This document shows positions 7,631 through 16,963 of a stretch of 64,000 nt of DNA, in pieces; position 1 is the first letter of the stretch; the number at the start of each line of letters is the position of its first letter. Both the position numbers and the translations under genes were made by a program. The stretch comes from CAYVMX01 sp964452725 (GTDB taxonomy: Bacteria > Patescibacteriota > Gracilibacteria > JAHISY01), in contig CAYVMX010000004.1 in NCBI GenBank assembly GCA_964452725.1, positions 1 through 64,000 on the forward strand. Reading direction: 5' to 3'. The notes beneath the pieces are model-generated. The model did no database searches. It saw only the letters and a program-made list of their open reading frames with translations, and was not told where the DNA came from.

Positions 7631-10600
7631 ATGTTTAAAACAAAAATTTACCAAGCCGCCAAACGTGCGACAGCTGCGCTACTAGTAGTAGTTTTTTTGG
7701 CTAGCAATTTGTTACTCATACCAGCTGCTCAGGCAGCTAGTCTGACCGCAGAGACAGACACTCTAGGGACTGCCACGCCGAGCACTACCAGCAGCCATAC
7801 ACTGGCTTTTGTCACTCAGACAGCACTCGCCACTGGGGACACGATTGAGCTTTATTTTCAGGACTTTTCGCTCGCACTCGATGCCACTACCAATGTCACA
7901 GTCACCACTGGTCCGACCGATGCGACAGTCAGCTATAGCAATACCAACAAGCTAATCACTCTGACTATCGTCACCCCTTTTGTTGCTGGCAATGTCGCAC
8001 TCAGTATAATCACTGGTAAGATCACCAATCCTGCTATCCGTGGTGAATACCCAGTCAGCATCGTCACACGCGACTCGACTGGTCTAGAGATCGACTCTGG
8101 TCTAGCTCTGGCAAATGTCACCAGTCAGGGTGATGTCTCAATCGTACTCACTAGCTCTACGGTGGTAGGTGGAGGCTCTCCTACGCCTGCAGATACGACT
8201 CCGCCGACACTTAGTAGCATCACAATCGCTAGCGGCGCTCAGTATACTGCCGACTCTACTCCTCCGATCACGATCAGCGCCGCCAACGGTGTCTCCCATA
8301 TTGCTTTTTCTTGTGATGGCGGCAGTACTTGGGGTATCTGGATCGCCTATCCAGACTCCAACATTATCAACCCAAGCAATATCCAAGATGATTTCGATAT
8401 CACTACTGGTACGACAGCCTGTAGCACCAGCTCTGGTAGCAAGACTATCACTGCCAAGCTCAAAGATGCTGCTGGTAACGAATCAACCACTGTAAACGAT
8501 TCAATCGTTTACGATGCTGCGACCGTTGTACCGACTCTCAGCTCCCCTGCTGCAAACAGCTACGGTGCTCCAAATTTGACAATTGATTTCAATCTACCCG
8601 AAGCGGCTCTGGCCAACTCAGTCACACTGACCTTTACACGCACTGGTGGTGCTGCCGATGCTAGCTCGCCACATGCTTTTACACTTGCTAGTACTTATGA
8701 GACAGCTGGCTCACACACCTTCGCTGTCACGGTCGATGATGACTGGACTGATGAAGTGGCGATTGCTGCTGCTACAGGTGCTAGCGACCAACTGATCGAC
8801 GGTACTATCTACGATGTCATGCTTTCTTATCGTGATATAGTCAGTAGTCCTGTCGCCAGCACGACCAATAGTAACTTTACTTTTGACGCTTCTACGGTTA
8901 CTTCGACGATCGCCATCGTAGATGGCACAGCTCTGACCAGCTACTCAGTCGGCACTGGTAGCGCGACTCTAAATGGTAGCGCCACTACACCTGCTGGACA
9001 AATCACTGAAGTCAAAGTCAGTCTCCAGCGTAGTAGTGATGGTCGCTACTACAATGGTACTAGCTGGCAACTCTGGGCTGCTTGGCTCGTCGCCGATAGT
9101 CGTGATAGCGCTTTCGATACAAACAACGAAACTTGGGAATATCGCGGTCTAGCCGAACTAACCGATGGTGAGTCCTATGTATTACGCTCACGCGCGACGA
9201 AGACTGGTGGTGTCCTACAAGCAGTACCGACAGAAAGCACATTTAGCTATGCACCAGTCAAAGTCCAAACACCGCCACTCCACTCCGTAGGTAGCAGCAA
9301 TGGTCCTGATATCGGTCAGATCACCGCTGGACCAGACTCGACTGACCGGATCAGTCTGATCGATGGTGAGTGGTGGAACTATACCGATGCTGGAGAAGAC
9401 GATGCCATTTCATTTACTTGGGTAGATCCAGAGTCAGCCGACGACGATACTTTTTATTATGTGATCGATGACAATGTCAACGCCGACTCACTCAAAGACA
9501 CTGAGCTAGCACTCGCTAGCGACTCTAGCATGCTCCCCTATCTGGACAAAGTCACTCTAGCCGAAGGTGAGAGCTACCTCCATGTCCGTGCCCAGAGTGG
9601 CGATGGTGCTTGGGGACCAGAGCAAGTCTTCACGATCAAGTACGACACTACCCCGCCAGTGCTCCAGACAGTGACTTTCGATAGCCCTAGTGGCACTTAT
9701 CGAGGTGGTGATACACTAGCCTTTACAGTTACTTTCGCTGAACCAGTGGCATCTGTAGACGGACTGACTATTTCTTTTGACTCTGGCGGGCAGGCAGTGA
9801 TCCCCGGCTGGGAGACACCTACCGATAGTGTCACAGGGACTTATACTATCGGAGATTGGGCAGACTCTGCCAATCTCACTGCCCAGCTAGTCTCAGGTAC
9901 GATCACAGATCGTGCGGACAACAGCACCAGCAATCCCTTACCAACTGAAAAAACTAAAAAAACTAATATCGTCATCAGCGGCGCACGTATCGAAGTACTA
10001 ATCCCCGACTCCGATGCACAAAATCGTTATAGCACTACCGATGATTTGATCCGCCTAAAACCGACCGCCAAAGCTACAAAATTTAAAGTCGACTCAACTG
10101 GACTATCGACAGACGATGAGCGCAACTCCGTCGCTCTCGACACTTGGCTCCCCTATCAGTCTGCGCTACTGGATCTCGTACTCGCACCAACGAATGGTAC
10201 ACACAAAGTCAGTATTACTTTTCAAAACAATACTGGCGAAGAGCGTACGGCCAGCGTACTGATCACTCGTTTGGCACCCAACGAGACTCCTCATGCAACT
10301 GATGTTTTTGGACCTTTTCGAGAGGAGATTTTACAGTACTTGCCAGACTGGACAGCAGCTGGTCTCGACCCACTCTATCCAGATCTGATCGAAGCCAACC
10401 CTGCACTCAACCTACACATCTTTGAGCCGCTCTACCATGCTACTCGCGCTAGCGACGACACAGCGCTACAGTCTACTATCGCCGCTCTCAACGCCTTCAT
10501 CGCAAAGCTACCCAGTACAGAGACGACTGAGATCACTCCAGATCAATTGATCACTGTCTTTACAGGTTCAGAGATTGCACTGGAGGATATCTTCCCAGTG

Positions 10601-11587
10601 GGTGAGCTGACCCAGCTCATCACCTCGCGCGACAATGACATGATCAATCAAATCGCGCCTCTGATCGGTACAACCACCGGACTACTGAAAAAAAACGCAA
10701 GGGATAACTGGATACTGACACTACGCTCACTCGGTACGCGCGACACCGATAGTGATGGTCTCTCTGACCGTCGCGAGATCAATCTAGGCACAAACCCGTA
10801 TCTAGCCGACACCGATGGTGACAGCTACTCCGATGGACTAGAAGTACTCGACCTCGGCACCAACCCACTCGTAGCCAATACAAAGATCAAAACTCGCTTT
10901 ACTAATTTAGACACAGAGCAGGTTTTTTCTGACCCTACCCCCCTCCTGCGCGGTACAGCCCCCGATGGTACGACAGTCAAAGTCATAGCCGTCGATCAAA
11001 ATGGTAGTCAAACTGCTCTCGGCGTCGCCACTGCCGATGCCGAACACAAGTGGCTAATCATGCCAAGCGTAATGCTGAGCGAGGGCAACTATGAGCTACG
11101 CCTCCTGAGTAGCGATGCTACTACTGTAGATCAAGCCAGTGTCACGATCGACCTAGACTTCATCCTACCACCACCCGATTTTTATACCGATGAAGAGTAC
11201 CCCGTCTTTAATAGCGGTCAACCAGTCTTCAATGGCAATACCTACTACGGCAGCACAGTAGTCGCGAGCTTTCAGAGCCTCTTGACTACTACTTCGGTCG
11301 TAGCCGACAATCCTGAAGGCGACTTCGCTGTCCAACCCTCCCGCGAGCTAGCAGCTGGCGAGCACACGCTCCTAGCCTATGCCGAGCTACCCGATGGTAC
11401 ACGTAGTGCTACTCGTATCTTGAAGTTCAAGATTGATCTGAGCAAGGTCTCACTCTTTACAGAGCAGACTTCTTTCTGGGAGATCCTCTCACTCAAGAAT
11501 CTAATACTCTTCCTCCTACTGGGAAACTTCGTCTGGATCCTACTAGTCTATCGTCAGGATCGCGAGGAGACTGGGTCGTTGACCTAG
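7631..11587 (+). CDS. Giant modular surface protein with Ig-like and Ca-binding repeats
   Basis: The protein has 1318 residues. A signal peptide (residues 1-36, ending PAAQA) precedes an N-terminal domain related to that of the 342-aa protein at 1181. Several Ig-like beta-sandwiches follow, some with the bacterial TPP(T/V)L domain-start signature. A module at ~595-680 (ISFTWVDPESADDDTFYY ... SYLHVRAQSGDGAWG) matches the truncated protein at the window start. Around residues 1035-1080 two DTDSDGLSD / DTDGDSYSDG motifs form thrombospondin type 3-like calcium loops. A C-terminal helix (NLILFLLLGNFVWILLVY) followed by basic residues anchors it in the membrane. It is probably an adhesin-like or scaffold protein; the ligand is unknown. 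Confidence 0.85.
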   Translation: MFKTKIYQAAKRATAALLVVVFLASNLLLIPAAQAASLTAETDTLGTATPSTTSSHTLAFVTQTALATGDTIELYFQDFSLALDATTNVTVTTGPTDATVSYSNTNKLITLTIVTPFVAGNVALSIITGKITNPAIRGEYPVSIVTRDSTGLEIDSGLALANVTSQGDVSIVLTSSTVVGGGSPTPADTTPPTLSSITIASGAQYTADSTPPITISAANGVSHIAFSCDGGSTWGIWIAYPDSNIINPSNIQDDFDITTGTTACSTSSGSKTITAKLKDAAGNESTTVNDSIVYDAATVVPTLSSPAANSYGAPNLTIDFNLPEAALANSVTLTFTRTGGAADASSPHAFTLASTYETAGSHTFAVTVDDDWTDEVAIAAATGASDQLIDGTIYDVMLSYRDIVSSPVASTTNSNFTFDASTVTSTIAIVDGTALTSYSVGTGSATLNGSATTPAGQITEVKVSLQRSSDGRYYNGTSWQLWAAWLVADSRDSAFDTNNETWEYRGLAELTDGESYVLRSRATKTGGVLQAVPTESTFSYAPVKVQTPPLHSVGSSNGPDIGQITAGPDSTDRISLIDGEWWNYTDAGEDDAISFTWVDPESADDDTFYYVIDDNVNADSLKDTELALASDSSMLPYLDKVTLAEGESYLHVRAQSGDGAWGPEQVFTIKYDTTPPVLQTVTFDSPSGTYRGGDTLAFTVTFAEPVASVDGLTISFDSGGQAVIPGWETPTDSVTGTYTIGDWADSANLTAQLVSGTITDRADNSTSNPLPTEKTKKTNIVISGARIEVLIPDSDAQNRYSTTDDLIRLKPTAKATKFKVDSTGLSTDDERNSVALDTWLPYQSALLDLVLAPTNGTHKVSITFQNNTGEERTASVLITRLAPNETPHATDVFGPFREEILQYLPDWTAAGLDPLYPDLIEANPALNLHIFEPLYHATRASDDTALQSTIAALNAFIAKLPSTETTEITPDQLITVFTGSEIALEDIFPVGELTQLITSRDNDMINQIAPLIGTTTGLLKKNARDNWILTLRSLGTRDTDSDGLSDRREINLGTNPYLADTDGDSYSDGLEVLDLGTNPLVANTKIKTRFTNLDTEQVFSDPTPLLRGTAPDGTTVKVIAVDQNGSQTALGVATADAEHKWLIMPSVMLSEGNYELRLLSSDATTVDQASVTIDLDFILPPPDFYTDEEYPVFNSGQPVFNGNTYYGSTVVASFQSLLTTTSVVADNPEGDFAVQPSRELAAGEHTLLAYAELPDGTRSATRILKFKIDLSKVSLFTEQTSFWEILSLKNLILFLLLGNFVWILLVYRQDREETGSLT

Positions 11588-11588
11588 G

Positions 11589-11714
11589 ATGAGTAGGACG
11601 ATCAGATCAACCAAAACATTGATCCAACTTACTATCTTCGCGATATCCTTTTTGCTTATCAGTCCTGTCGTCGTCCTGACGATCACCTCACTCTCCTGCC
11701 GAGAGCGAGAGTAG
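11589..11714 (+). CDS. Tiny membrane/lipoprotein-like ORF or gene remnant
   Basis: ATG 11589 lies one base after the preceding stop. It encodes 41 residues with a signal-peptide-like core (LIQLTIFAISFLLISPVVVLT), then SLSCRERE and a TAG stop. The cysteine could be a lipobox (TSLSC), but the protein would end five residues later. Immediately after, another frame stays open from 11597 to 11887 (LPRARVVLDLLPSESPTYRQ...). A single frameshift could therefore join them into a ~98-residue lipoprotein-like product. This is either a tiny coupled ORF or a decayed gene; expression is unproven. Confidence 0.3.
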   Translation: MSRTIRSTKTLIQLTIFAISFLLISPVVVLTITSLSCRERE

Positions 11715-11920
11715 TGTTGGACTTATTGCCCAGCGAGAGTCCCACCTACCGACAACCTGACCTCGGCATCGACCAGCCAAAAGACAACACCACAGCACAA
11801 ACTCTGCATTCTATTTATCATCCACTATTTAGTTTTGCAACCCCATTTCTCCGAATATTCGGAGAAAATAATAACTACTTTTGTTAGTAAGTTATTTTCT
11901 TAATCTTGTAGAGTCCCCTA
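11715..11920. other. Convergent intergenic spacer
   Basis: Apart from the open frame ending at 11887 and the palindrome at 11846-11867, I see no gene here. It separates the plus-strand surface genes from the minus-strand phosphatase/binding-protein pair. Confidence 0.5.
11846..11867. terminator. Perfect 22-bp palindrome between convergent genes
   Basis: TTTCTCCGAAT and its exact reverse complement form a 22-bp palindrome. As RNA it would make a 9-bp stem with a 4-nt loop. It sits between two converging genes, so a bidirectional terminator is most likely despite weak T-runs. A dimeric regulator site is the alternative. Confidence 0.5.
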
Positions 11921-13495
11921 CTACTTCAGCCGAATCACAAAGAAGGTCACGTCATCTGCTGGAGCGATTTCGCCACACCATTTGGCGAGTGCTGCGATGA
12001 GACTATCTCTGACGTCCTCAGCGCTGCCACCAGCGCGACAAGCCTCAGCAAAGGTAGTTTGGAGTTGCTCATGTCCAAAGAGCTCGTCTGTAGCGTTCTT
12101 GGCCTCGGTGATACCATCGGTGAAAGCTAGTAAGTATTCACCCTGCGCCAGCTCTAGTGTATGGCTCTGTACTGGCTGCTTCAGCTCGGGCAACATACCC
12201 AGCCCCAACGTACCCTTTTCGCCGACCTCGACCTTATCCGACGTGGCACGATAGATCAGCGGTAGCTCATGTCCAGCATTGAGATAGCTAATTTTTTTAC
12301 TAGTGTTATTCCACTCTAGTGCGAGTAGTGTCGCAAACATATCAGCCTTAGTCTTATTGTGTAGGATACGATTAGCACGAATGATTAGCTCTGGCAGCTC
12401 ACCAGATTCGACAGCCACAGTCGCCATGACCGCACTCATGAGTGTACCGACGAGACCAGCTGGGACACCATGACCAGTCGCATCACCGAGGTAAAAGAGA
12501 GTACGATCGTCCTGTCGAGGTAAGACATCATACATATCACCACCGACCTGTGTCGCAGGTGCGAAGTGCACAGCGAAATCCAAACCTGGCACCACCGGTT
12601 CACGAGGCAGACTACTCGTCTGGATCTCACTTGCTAGCTCTAGTTCACGAGATGTACGTTCATAAGTTACTCTTTCGTCCATGGCAACCGAGAGATCAGC
12701 TGCCATCGTATTGAATGTATCAGCTAGTAGCTTAGTCTCATCTTTGGTTTTTACTGTGATCCTAGTATCGAGCTTACCTTTGGCTATCAGAGCAGCACCA
12801 GCACGTAGAGCAGCGAGTGGCGCAGTCACCGCTCCGGCGAAGCGCGTCGCAAGTAAGAAACTACCCATAAATCCAAAAAGAAAGAGGATCGTCAAATACA
12901 TCGCAGCTTCACGGACACGCTGACCAACCTCATCATAACTCAAATGAAAAACCACTCGGCGAGTATCGTCAGCCAAAGGATAGACAATAGTCTCGACACG
13001 GTCACTATGGTCAAGCTGATCGACAGGCTGATCCTCTGGATCACTGAAACGATAAGCCGCAGCGTGGCTCGGTATATCGAGACGCGAAAGATAAGCTACT
13101 CGTCCAGCAGTAGCCAGTGAGAGCTTATTGACCTTGAGACGAGCGAGGAGGCGCGTATCTGTAATGAGCGGCAGACTCTCACCACGCTGAACAGCTGTCG
13201 AAAACAACAGCTCCCCTGTCGCTGTCGCAATCTCTACACGCTCTACAGCCGACGAACGAGCCAAAAGTGTATCCAACTCGGAGTAAAACAACGCATCAGC
13301 TTCGGAGCGATAGTAGAGATCATACAGCTCTGCAATACGTTCAGCCGATAGTTCAGAAAAATTCAAAGCGTTTTCTGTGATCTGTGCTGTGATCTGCGAT
13401 CGCTCTGTGCCCACCAGTACCAACGCGACAGTGCCGAGTGCTACGATGAGCACTCCAGCAAAAAGTCCGATTAGTTTTTTTCTAATCGTTAGCAT
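11921..13495 (-). CDS. Membrane HAMP-SpoIIE (PP2C-type) serine phosphatase
   Basis: The protein has 524 residues. TM1 is ~8-28, an extracytoplasmic sensor region ~30-195, TM2 ~198-218, and a HAMP linker ~217-270. A short coiled coil leads into a SpoIIE/RsbU-type PP2C phosphatase domain (~300-522). Metal-binding and catalytic motifs are visible: GGDMYDVL (D320), GDATGHGVPA (D338), FTDGITEA and ADDVTFF. Family members dephosphorylate anti-sigma-antagonist proteins in partner-switching pathways; no RsbV/RsbW homologue is seen in this window. The gene overlaps the 3' end of the upstream binding-protein gene by 14 bp, so the two are translationally coupled. The external domain probably reads the state of that binding protein; this is inference. 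Confidence 0.88.
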   Translation of the reverse strand: MLTIRKKLIGLFAGVLIVALGTVALVLVGTERSQITAQITENALNFSELSAERIAELYDLYYRSEADALFYSELDTLLARSSAVERVEIATATGELLFSTAVQRGESLPLITDTRLLARLKVNKLSLATAGRVAYLSRLDIPSHAAAYRFSDPEDQPVDQLDHSDRVETIVYPLADDTRRVVFHLSYDEVGQRVREAAMYLTILFLFGFMGSFLLATRFAGAVTAPLAALRAGAALIAKGKLDTRITVKTKDETKLLADTFNTMAADLSVAMDERVTYERTSRELELASEIQTSSLPREPVVPGLDFAVHFAPATQVGGDMYDVLPRQDDRTLFYLGDATGHGVPAGLVGTLMSAVMATVAVESGELPELIIRANRILHNKTKADMFATLLALEWNNTSKKISYLNAGHELPLIYRATSDKVEVGEKGTLGLGMLPELKQPVQSHTLELAQGEYLLAFTDGITEAKNATDELFGHEQLQTTFAEACRAGGSAEDVRDSLIAALAKWCGEIAPADDVTFFVIRLK

Positions 13496-15014
13496 GAGGA
13501 GAGTTAAAAATTACAAGACCGTCCATGCGCGGAAAGAAGATCTGAATACCATTACGCACAGCATAAAGACGACGAGTACCCAGCAAAGGAGCACCGATAA
13601 CATCGTCAAGGACAATTTTTTTGGTTAGCTCTTGCCAGTTGCGTAAACGATTCTTAGTCACTTGCTCAGACAGTGTCGCGGTGATCTTTTCATCAGTCTC
13701 ATCACTAGCATAGCCGTAGCCACTCAGTGCACCACTAGACTGGACCAAAGTGGTAAAGAAACTATCCACCATACCGAGATTGAAACGCCAACCAGTCAGA
13801 TAAACATCTAGCTTGCCAGCTGCCAGCATCTGGACAAAATCATCGGGCGAAAGCACATTGATCGAGAGATCAACGTTTTGTTTTGCCAGTTTGGCTTGTA
13901 GTACTTCAGCGACCTTTTTGTAATCCTCAGTCACACCAAGTGAAAAGAAGGTCTTTTCTGGAAAGGCAGCCGCCGCCGGCCACTTGTGATCTAGCAGCTC
14001 TGGCGTGAAACCAAACACACCAGTCGGAGCGAATTGATCGAGCTTATAAAGACTTGGATCTTCTAAAATTTTGATCAATGGAATCTCACTAATCAGTGCT
14101 GCTAGTCGCTCACGTTCAGACTGCTTGGCCAACTCCGGATTCTTACTATTGAAAAGTAAAAAAAGTGACTCGTAGTTGGGCACCTGTGAGACACCGTAAC
14201 CATAACGCGCTTCAATCTGCGGTACAAAGCTAGTCGGCACATCGAGCAAGATATCGACACTACCTTCTTTGAGCAGGCCGAGGCGATTGTACTTCTTACT
14301 CTCAGAGAGTAGCGCGAGCGAGGTCGGCAGCTTGGGCGAAAAGAAGTAATAGTCTCTGAACGCCTCCAAAATCAAAGTAGTCTGATCGCGATCAGCCAAA
14401 CGATAACGCCCTGACCCAACTGCTCGCAGCGGAGCACCACTCAACGAATCTCTCGCTAGCTCAGCTGGTAAAATATAAAGCTCTGTAAGCTCTCGCAAGA
14501 AATTGTGATCGGCAGCAGGCAGCGTAAAAAGACAAAGTTGATCGCTCTCCGCGGTCACAGTCACATCGGTCAACATCGTCTTTAGCTGAGAAGCTGGCAA
14601 CTGCGAAGCACGCTCCACACTAGCGATCACTGCCTCACAGTTCACTGGCGTACCATCGTGAAACAAAGCATCACTACGCAACTCTACGACCAGCTCAGTC
14701 GGCTCGCGATAGTACCAAGTATAGGCTAGTGCTGGAACGAGATTGAAAAACTCATCAAAACGTACCAATGGCTCGTAAATCAAACCCAGCGCCACCCGAT
14801 CATCTGGCGCGAGTACATGTGGATCGAGCGAACCAAAACTACCAGCCTGCGCGATGACTAGGTCAGAGATCGGTACTTTTCCACTCTCTGGATTGAGGAT
14901 ACCCTCCGCCAAACCTTGCCCAGCTGGCATATATGCAAAGAAAGCATAGGAGGCTATCAGCAGTACATTGACAACAGATACCAGTACGAGTTTTTTATTT
15001 AATTTTTGTATCAC
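13482..15014 (-). CDS. Membrane-anchored family 5 solute-binding protein
   Basis: The protein has 510 residues. An N-terminal hydrophobic helix (LVLVSVVNVLLIASYAFFAYM, ~9-29) lacks a lipobox cysteine and probably stays as an anchor. The rest matches the peptide/nickel-type SBP_bac_5 fold: GSFGSLDPHVLAPDD at the start of the mature domain, IYEPLVRFDEFFNLVPALA, and the FHDGTPVNCEAVIASVERA signature. Such proteins normally bind oligopeptides for ABC importers, but no permease or ATPase gene is nearby. Instead the gene overlaps a membrane SpoIIE phosphatase. A signalling receptor role is therefore plausible, though import with a distant transporter cannot be excluded. Start ATG 15014 is in the region divergent from map. 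Confidence 0.85.
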   Translation of the reverse strand: MIQKLNKKLVLVSVVNVLLIASYAFFAYMPAGQGLAEGILNPESGKVPISDLVIAQAGSFGSLDPHVLAPDDRVALGLIYEPLVRFDEFFNLVPALAYTWYYREPTELVVELRSDALFHDGTPVNCEAVIASVERASQLPASQLKTMLTDVTVTAESDQLCLFTLPAADHNFLRELTELYILPAELARDSLSGAPLRAVGSGRYRLADRDQTTLILEAFRDYYFFSPKLPTSLALLSESKKYNRLGLLKEGSVDILLDVPTSFVPQIEARYGYGVSQVPNYESLFLLFNSKNPELAKQSERERLAALISEIPLIKILEDPSLYKLDQFAPTGVFGFTPELLDHKWPAAAAFPEKTFFSLGVTEDYKKVAEVLQAKLAKQNVDLSINVLSPDDFVQMLAAGKLDVYLTGWRFNLGMVDSFFTTLVQSSGALSGYGYASDETDEKITATLSEQVTKNRLRNWQELTKKIVLDDVIGAPLLGTRRLYAVRNGIQIFFPRMDGLVIFNSPHAND

Positions 15015-15085
15015 TTATTTTTTATTATTCCCCTTATTTTACCACGAATTACCGCAAAAAACAAGCCCTACACTCACCACTCTGC

Positions 15086-15091
15086 TAAACT
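15086..15091 (+). promoter_or_regulatory. Extended -10 (TGC-TAAACT) upstream of map
   Basis: CTGCTAAACT, with the -10 hexamer at 15086-15091, lies 22 nt before ATG 15114. The -35 region is weak, but the TGC extension matches promoters at 19941, 35131, 45211 and 62383. Confidence 0.5.
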
Positions 15092-15113
15092 CACAGTCTA
15101 TTTATTCGATTCA

Positions 15114-15878
15114 ATGGCTATCACAATCAAATCTCCAGCAGAAATAGAATCTATGCGCTTCGGTGGTCAGATCCTTGCGACTATCCTGAATACAGTCGGT
15201 GCAGCAGTCAAACCAGGCATTACAACAGGTGAGCTAGATATACTAGCTCGTGAACTTTGCGCCCAACACAAGGTCAAAGCAGGATTCCTCGGCTATCACG
15301 GCTTCCCAGCCGCGATCTGCACCAGTATCAATAGTGGCGTTGTGCACAATATCCCCAGCAAAGACGCCGTACTAAAAGACGGCGATATCTTAAAAATAGA
15401 CTTTGGCGTGGTTCACGATGGACTCAATACTGATGCCTGTCAGACCTTCGCCGTAGGCGATATCTCACCAGCCGCAGCCAAACTCATGCAAGCGACCAAA
15501 GATGCACTCTACGCCGGCATGGAGCAAGCGCGCGCCGGCAATCAAGTCGGCGATATCAGCCACGCTGTCGAGTCAGCCGTCACACCACTGGGCTACTCCC
15601 CCGTACGCAACACTGTCGGGCACGGTATCGGACGCGCTCTACACGAAGACCCTGAAATTCCAAACTGGGGATCCCCTGGACGTGGACCAAAGCTCACAGC
15701 TGGTATGACTATCTGCATCGAACCAATCATCAATGCTGGCAACCACCAGATCAAAACTCTACCCGACGGATGGACGACCGAAACTACCGACGGACTGCTC
15801 TCCGCCCACTTCGAGCATACATTGCTCATCACAGATGACGCACCCGAGATCTTGACACCGTGGGACGAGCAAACTTAG
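15114..15878 (+). CDS. map: Methionine aminopeptidase, type I
   Basis: The protein has 254 residues and removes the initiator methionine from nascent proteins. ATG 15114 is chosen because the family N-terminus (MAITIKSPAEIESMRFGGQI) starts here; the upstream frame extension to 15006 has no family similarity. The five metal ligands are visible in order: KIDFGVVHDG and NTDACQTFAVG (two Asp), TVGHGIGRALHEDP (His), MTICIEPI (Glu) and AHFEHTLLIT (Glu). HGFPAAICTSINSGVVH carries the substrate-pocket His. Length is normal for the bacterial single-domain enzyme. Its end overlaps the convergent ferredoxin gene by 4 bp. Confidence 0.95.
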   Translation: MAITIKSPAEIESMRFGGQILATILNTVGAAVKPGITTGELDILARELCAQHKVKAGFLGYHGFPAAICTSINSGVVHNIPSKDAVLKDGDILKIDFGVVHDGLNTDACQTFAVGDISPAAAKLMQATKDALYAGMEQARAGNQVGDISHAVESAVTPLGYSPVRNTVGHGIGRALHEDPEIPNWGSPGRGPKLTAGMTICIEPIINAGNHQIKTLPDGWTTETTDGLLSAHFEHTLLITDDAPEILTPWDEQT

Positions 15879-16159
15879 ACCTTGATCGTCACATCTCCTG
15901 TCGGTACGACCTGACAGGCCAGTCGCTCCCCTTGTGCGAGATTGAGACTACCTAGGTGTTTTTTTTCTGCATCAGTTGTAGCGTTTGTTTCTTCTCTGCC
16001 AGCCGTGACCCAGATACGGCACTGTCCGCAGCTACCATGCCCACCACAGGCACTTTTTAACCCCATGTCGGCTTTTTCTGCTACGACTAGCAAAGTTTGA
16101 CCAGACTCTAGCTCTACAACTTTTTCTTTATTTTCAGTTTGAAAAATCACACGAGACAT
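15875..16159 (-). CDS. [2Fe-2S] ferredoxin
   Basis: This 94-residue soluble electron carrier has the plant-type/adrenodoxin-like cluster motif: KSACGGHGSCGQCRIWV gives the first three Cys, and ERLACQV gives the fourth. A clear beta-grasp N-terminus (VIFQTENKEKVVELESGQTL) is present. Redox partners are unknown; the FAD/NAD(P) reductase at 23030-23779 is a candidate in this window. It is divergent from the Bax-inhibitor-like gene. The intervening 38 bp hold TAGAAT-type -10 sequences. Confidence 0.9.
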   Translation of the reverse strand: MSRVIFQTENKEKVVELESGQTLLVVAEKADMGLKSACGGHGSCGQCRIWVTAGREETNATTDAEKKHLGSLNLAQGERLACQVVPTGDVTIKV

Positions 16160-16197
16160 CTAGAATAGAATTAGTAATTTATTTAAAACTACCACAA

Positions 16198-16887
16198 ATG
16201 AATCTTAGTAACCAAACTACGACAACTCCTCTCGCCGAGCGTGCCAATTTCTTTGGTCAAACCATGATATATCTCGGACTCGCGCTCGCCAGTAGTGCTG
16301 GCGGCGTATTCGCAGGCTTTTATCTCTTGCCGCCTGCGCTTCGAAGTAGCACAGGATTCATGCTGCTAATGTTCATCGTCACGCTCGGTCTAGTCTTCAC
16401 TGCTAGGCGTTGGTCGACTGGTCGCTTTGGCTATCTGGGACTTGTGCTCTTCGCTGCGATCCTCGGCGTCACACTGGTCCCACTACTGTCCTATGCCGCA
16501 CTCACGGCAGGTGCAACGATCATCGGCAAAGCACTCCTCTCGGCAGTAGCTATGTACATAGGACTAGCGATCTATGGACTCACCACTCACCGCGATTTAT
16601 CCGGTTTGGGTGGGTTCCTCATGGCAGGACTCATCGGTCTCATCTCAGTCAGCATTATCAGCTTCGTACTCCAGCTCTTCGGCATCTCAGTCTGGACGAG
16701 CGGAGTCGAGCTAGCAGTCTCTGGCTTTGGAATAGTGCTTTTTGGCGGCTACACTATGTACGACTTTCAAATGATCCTTCGCAAAAATCTTAATATCACC
16801 CCTATCGAGGCTGCGATTAAACTCTTTTTGGACTTTATCCTGCTCTTCGAGTACATCTTGCGCTTCATGCTGGCAGGTCGCGGCTAA
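16198..16887 (+). CDS. Bax inhibitor-1/YccA family membrane protein
   Basis: The protein has 229 residues with about seven hydrophobic helices. The family C-terminal signature is visible: FGGYTMYDFQMILRKNL followed by AIKLFLDFILLFEYILRFM, with the conserved Asp residues in TYD/LDF. Members form pH-sensitive calcium leak channels (BsYetJ) or interact with FtsH (YccA). The specific role here is not determined. Confidence 0.9.
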   Translation: MNLSNQTTTTPLAERANFFGQTMIYLGLALASSAGGVFAGFYLLPPALRSSTGFMLLMFIVTLGLVFTARRWSTGRFGYLGLVLFAAILGVTLVPLLSYAALTAGATIIGKALLSAVAMYIGLAIYGLTTHRDLSGLGGFLMAGLIGLISVSIISFVLQLFGISVWTSGVELAVSGFGIVLFGGYTMYDFQMILRKNLNITPIEAAIKLFLDFILLFEYILRFMLAGRG

Positions 16888-16904
16888 ATGCTCTTGCCAA
16901 GCCT

Positions 16905-16933
16905 TTGCAATTATTTCAAAAAAGACGTATAAT
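16905..16933 (+). promoter_or_regulatory. Sigma70-type promoter for pilin-like gene
   Basis: TTGCAA (16905-16910), a 17-nt spacer and TATAAT (16928-16933). The leader is about 24 nt, AT-rich, with no Shine-Dalgarno motif. Confidence 0.8.
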
Positions 16934-16963
16934 TATTGTGTTCATAAATTTAATCAACTTCTT

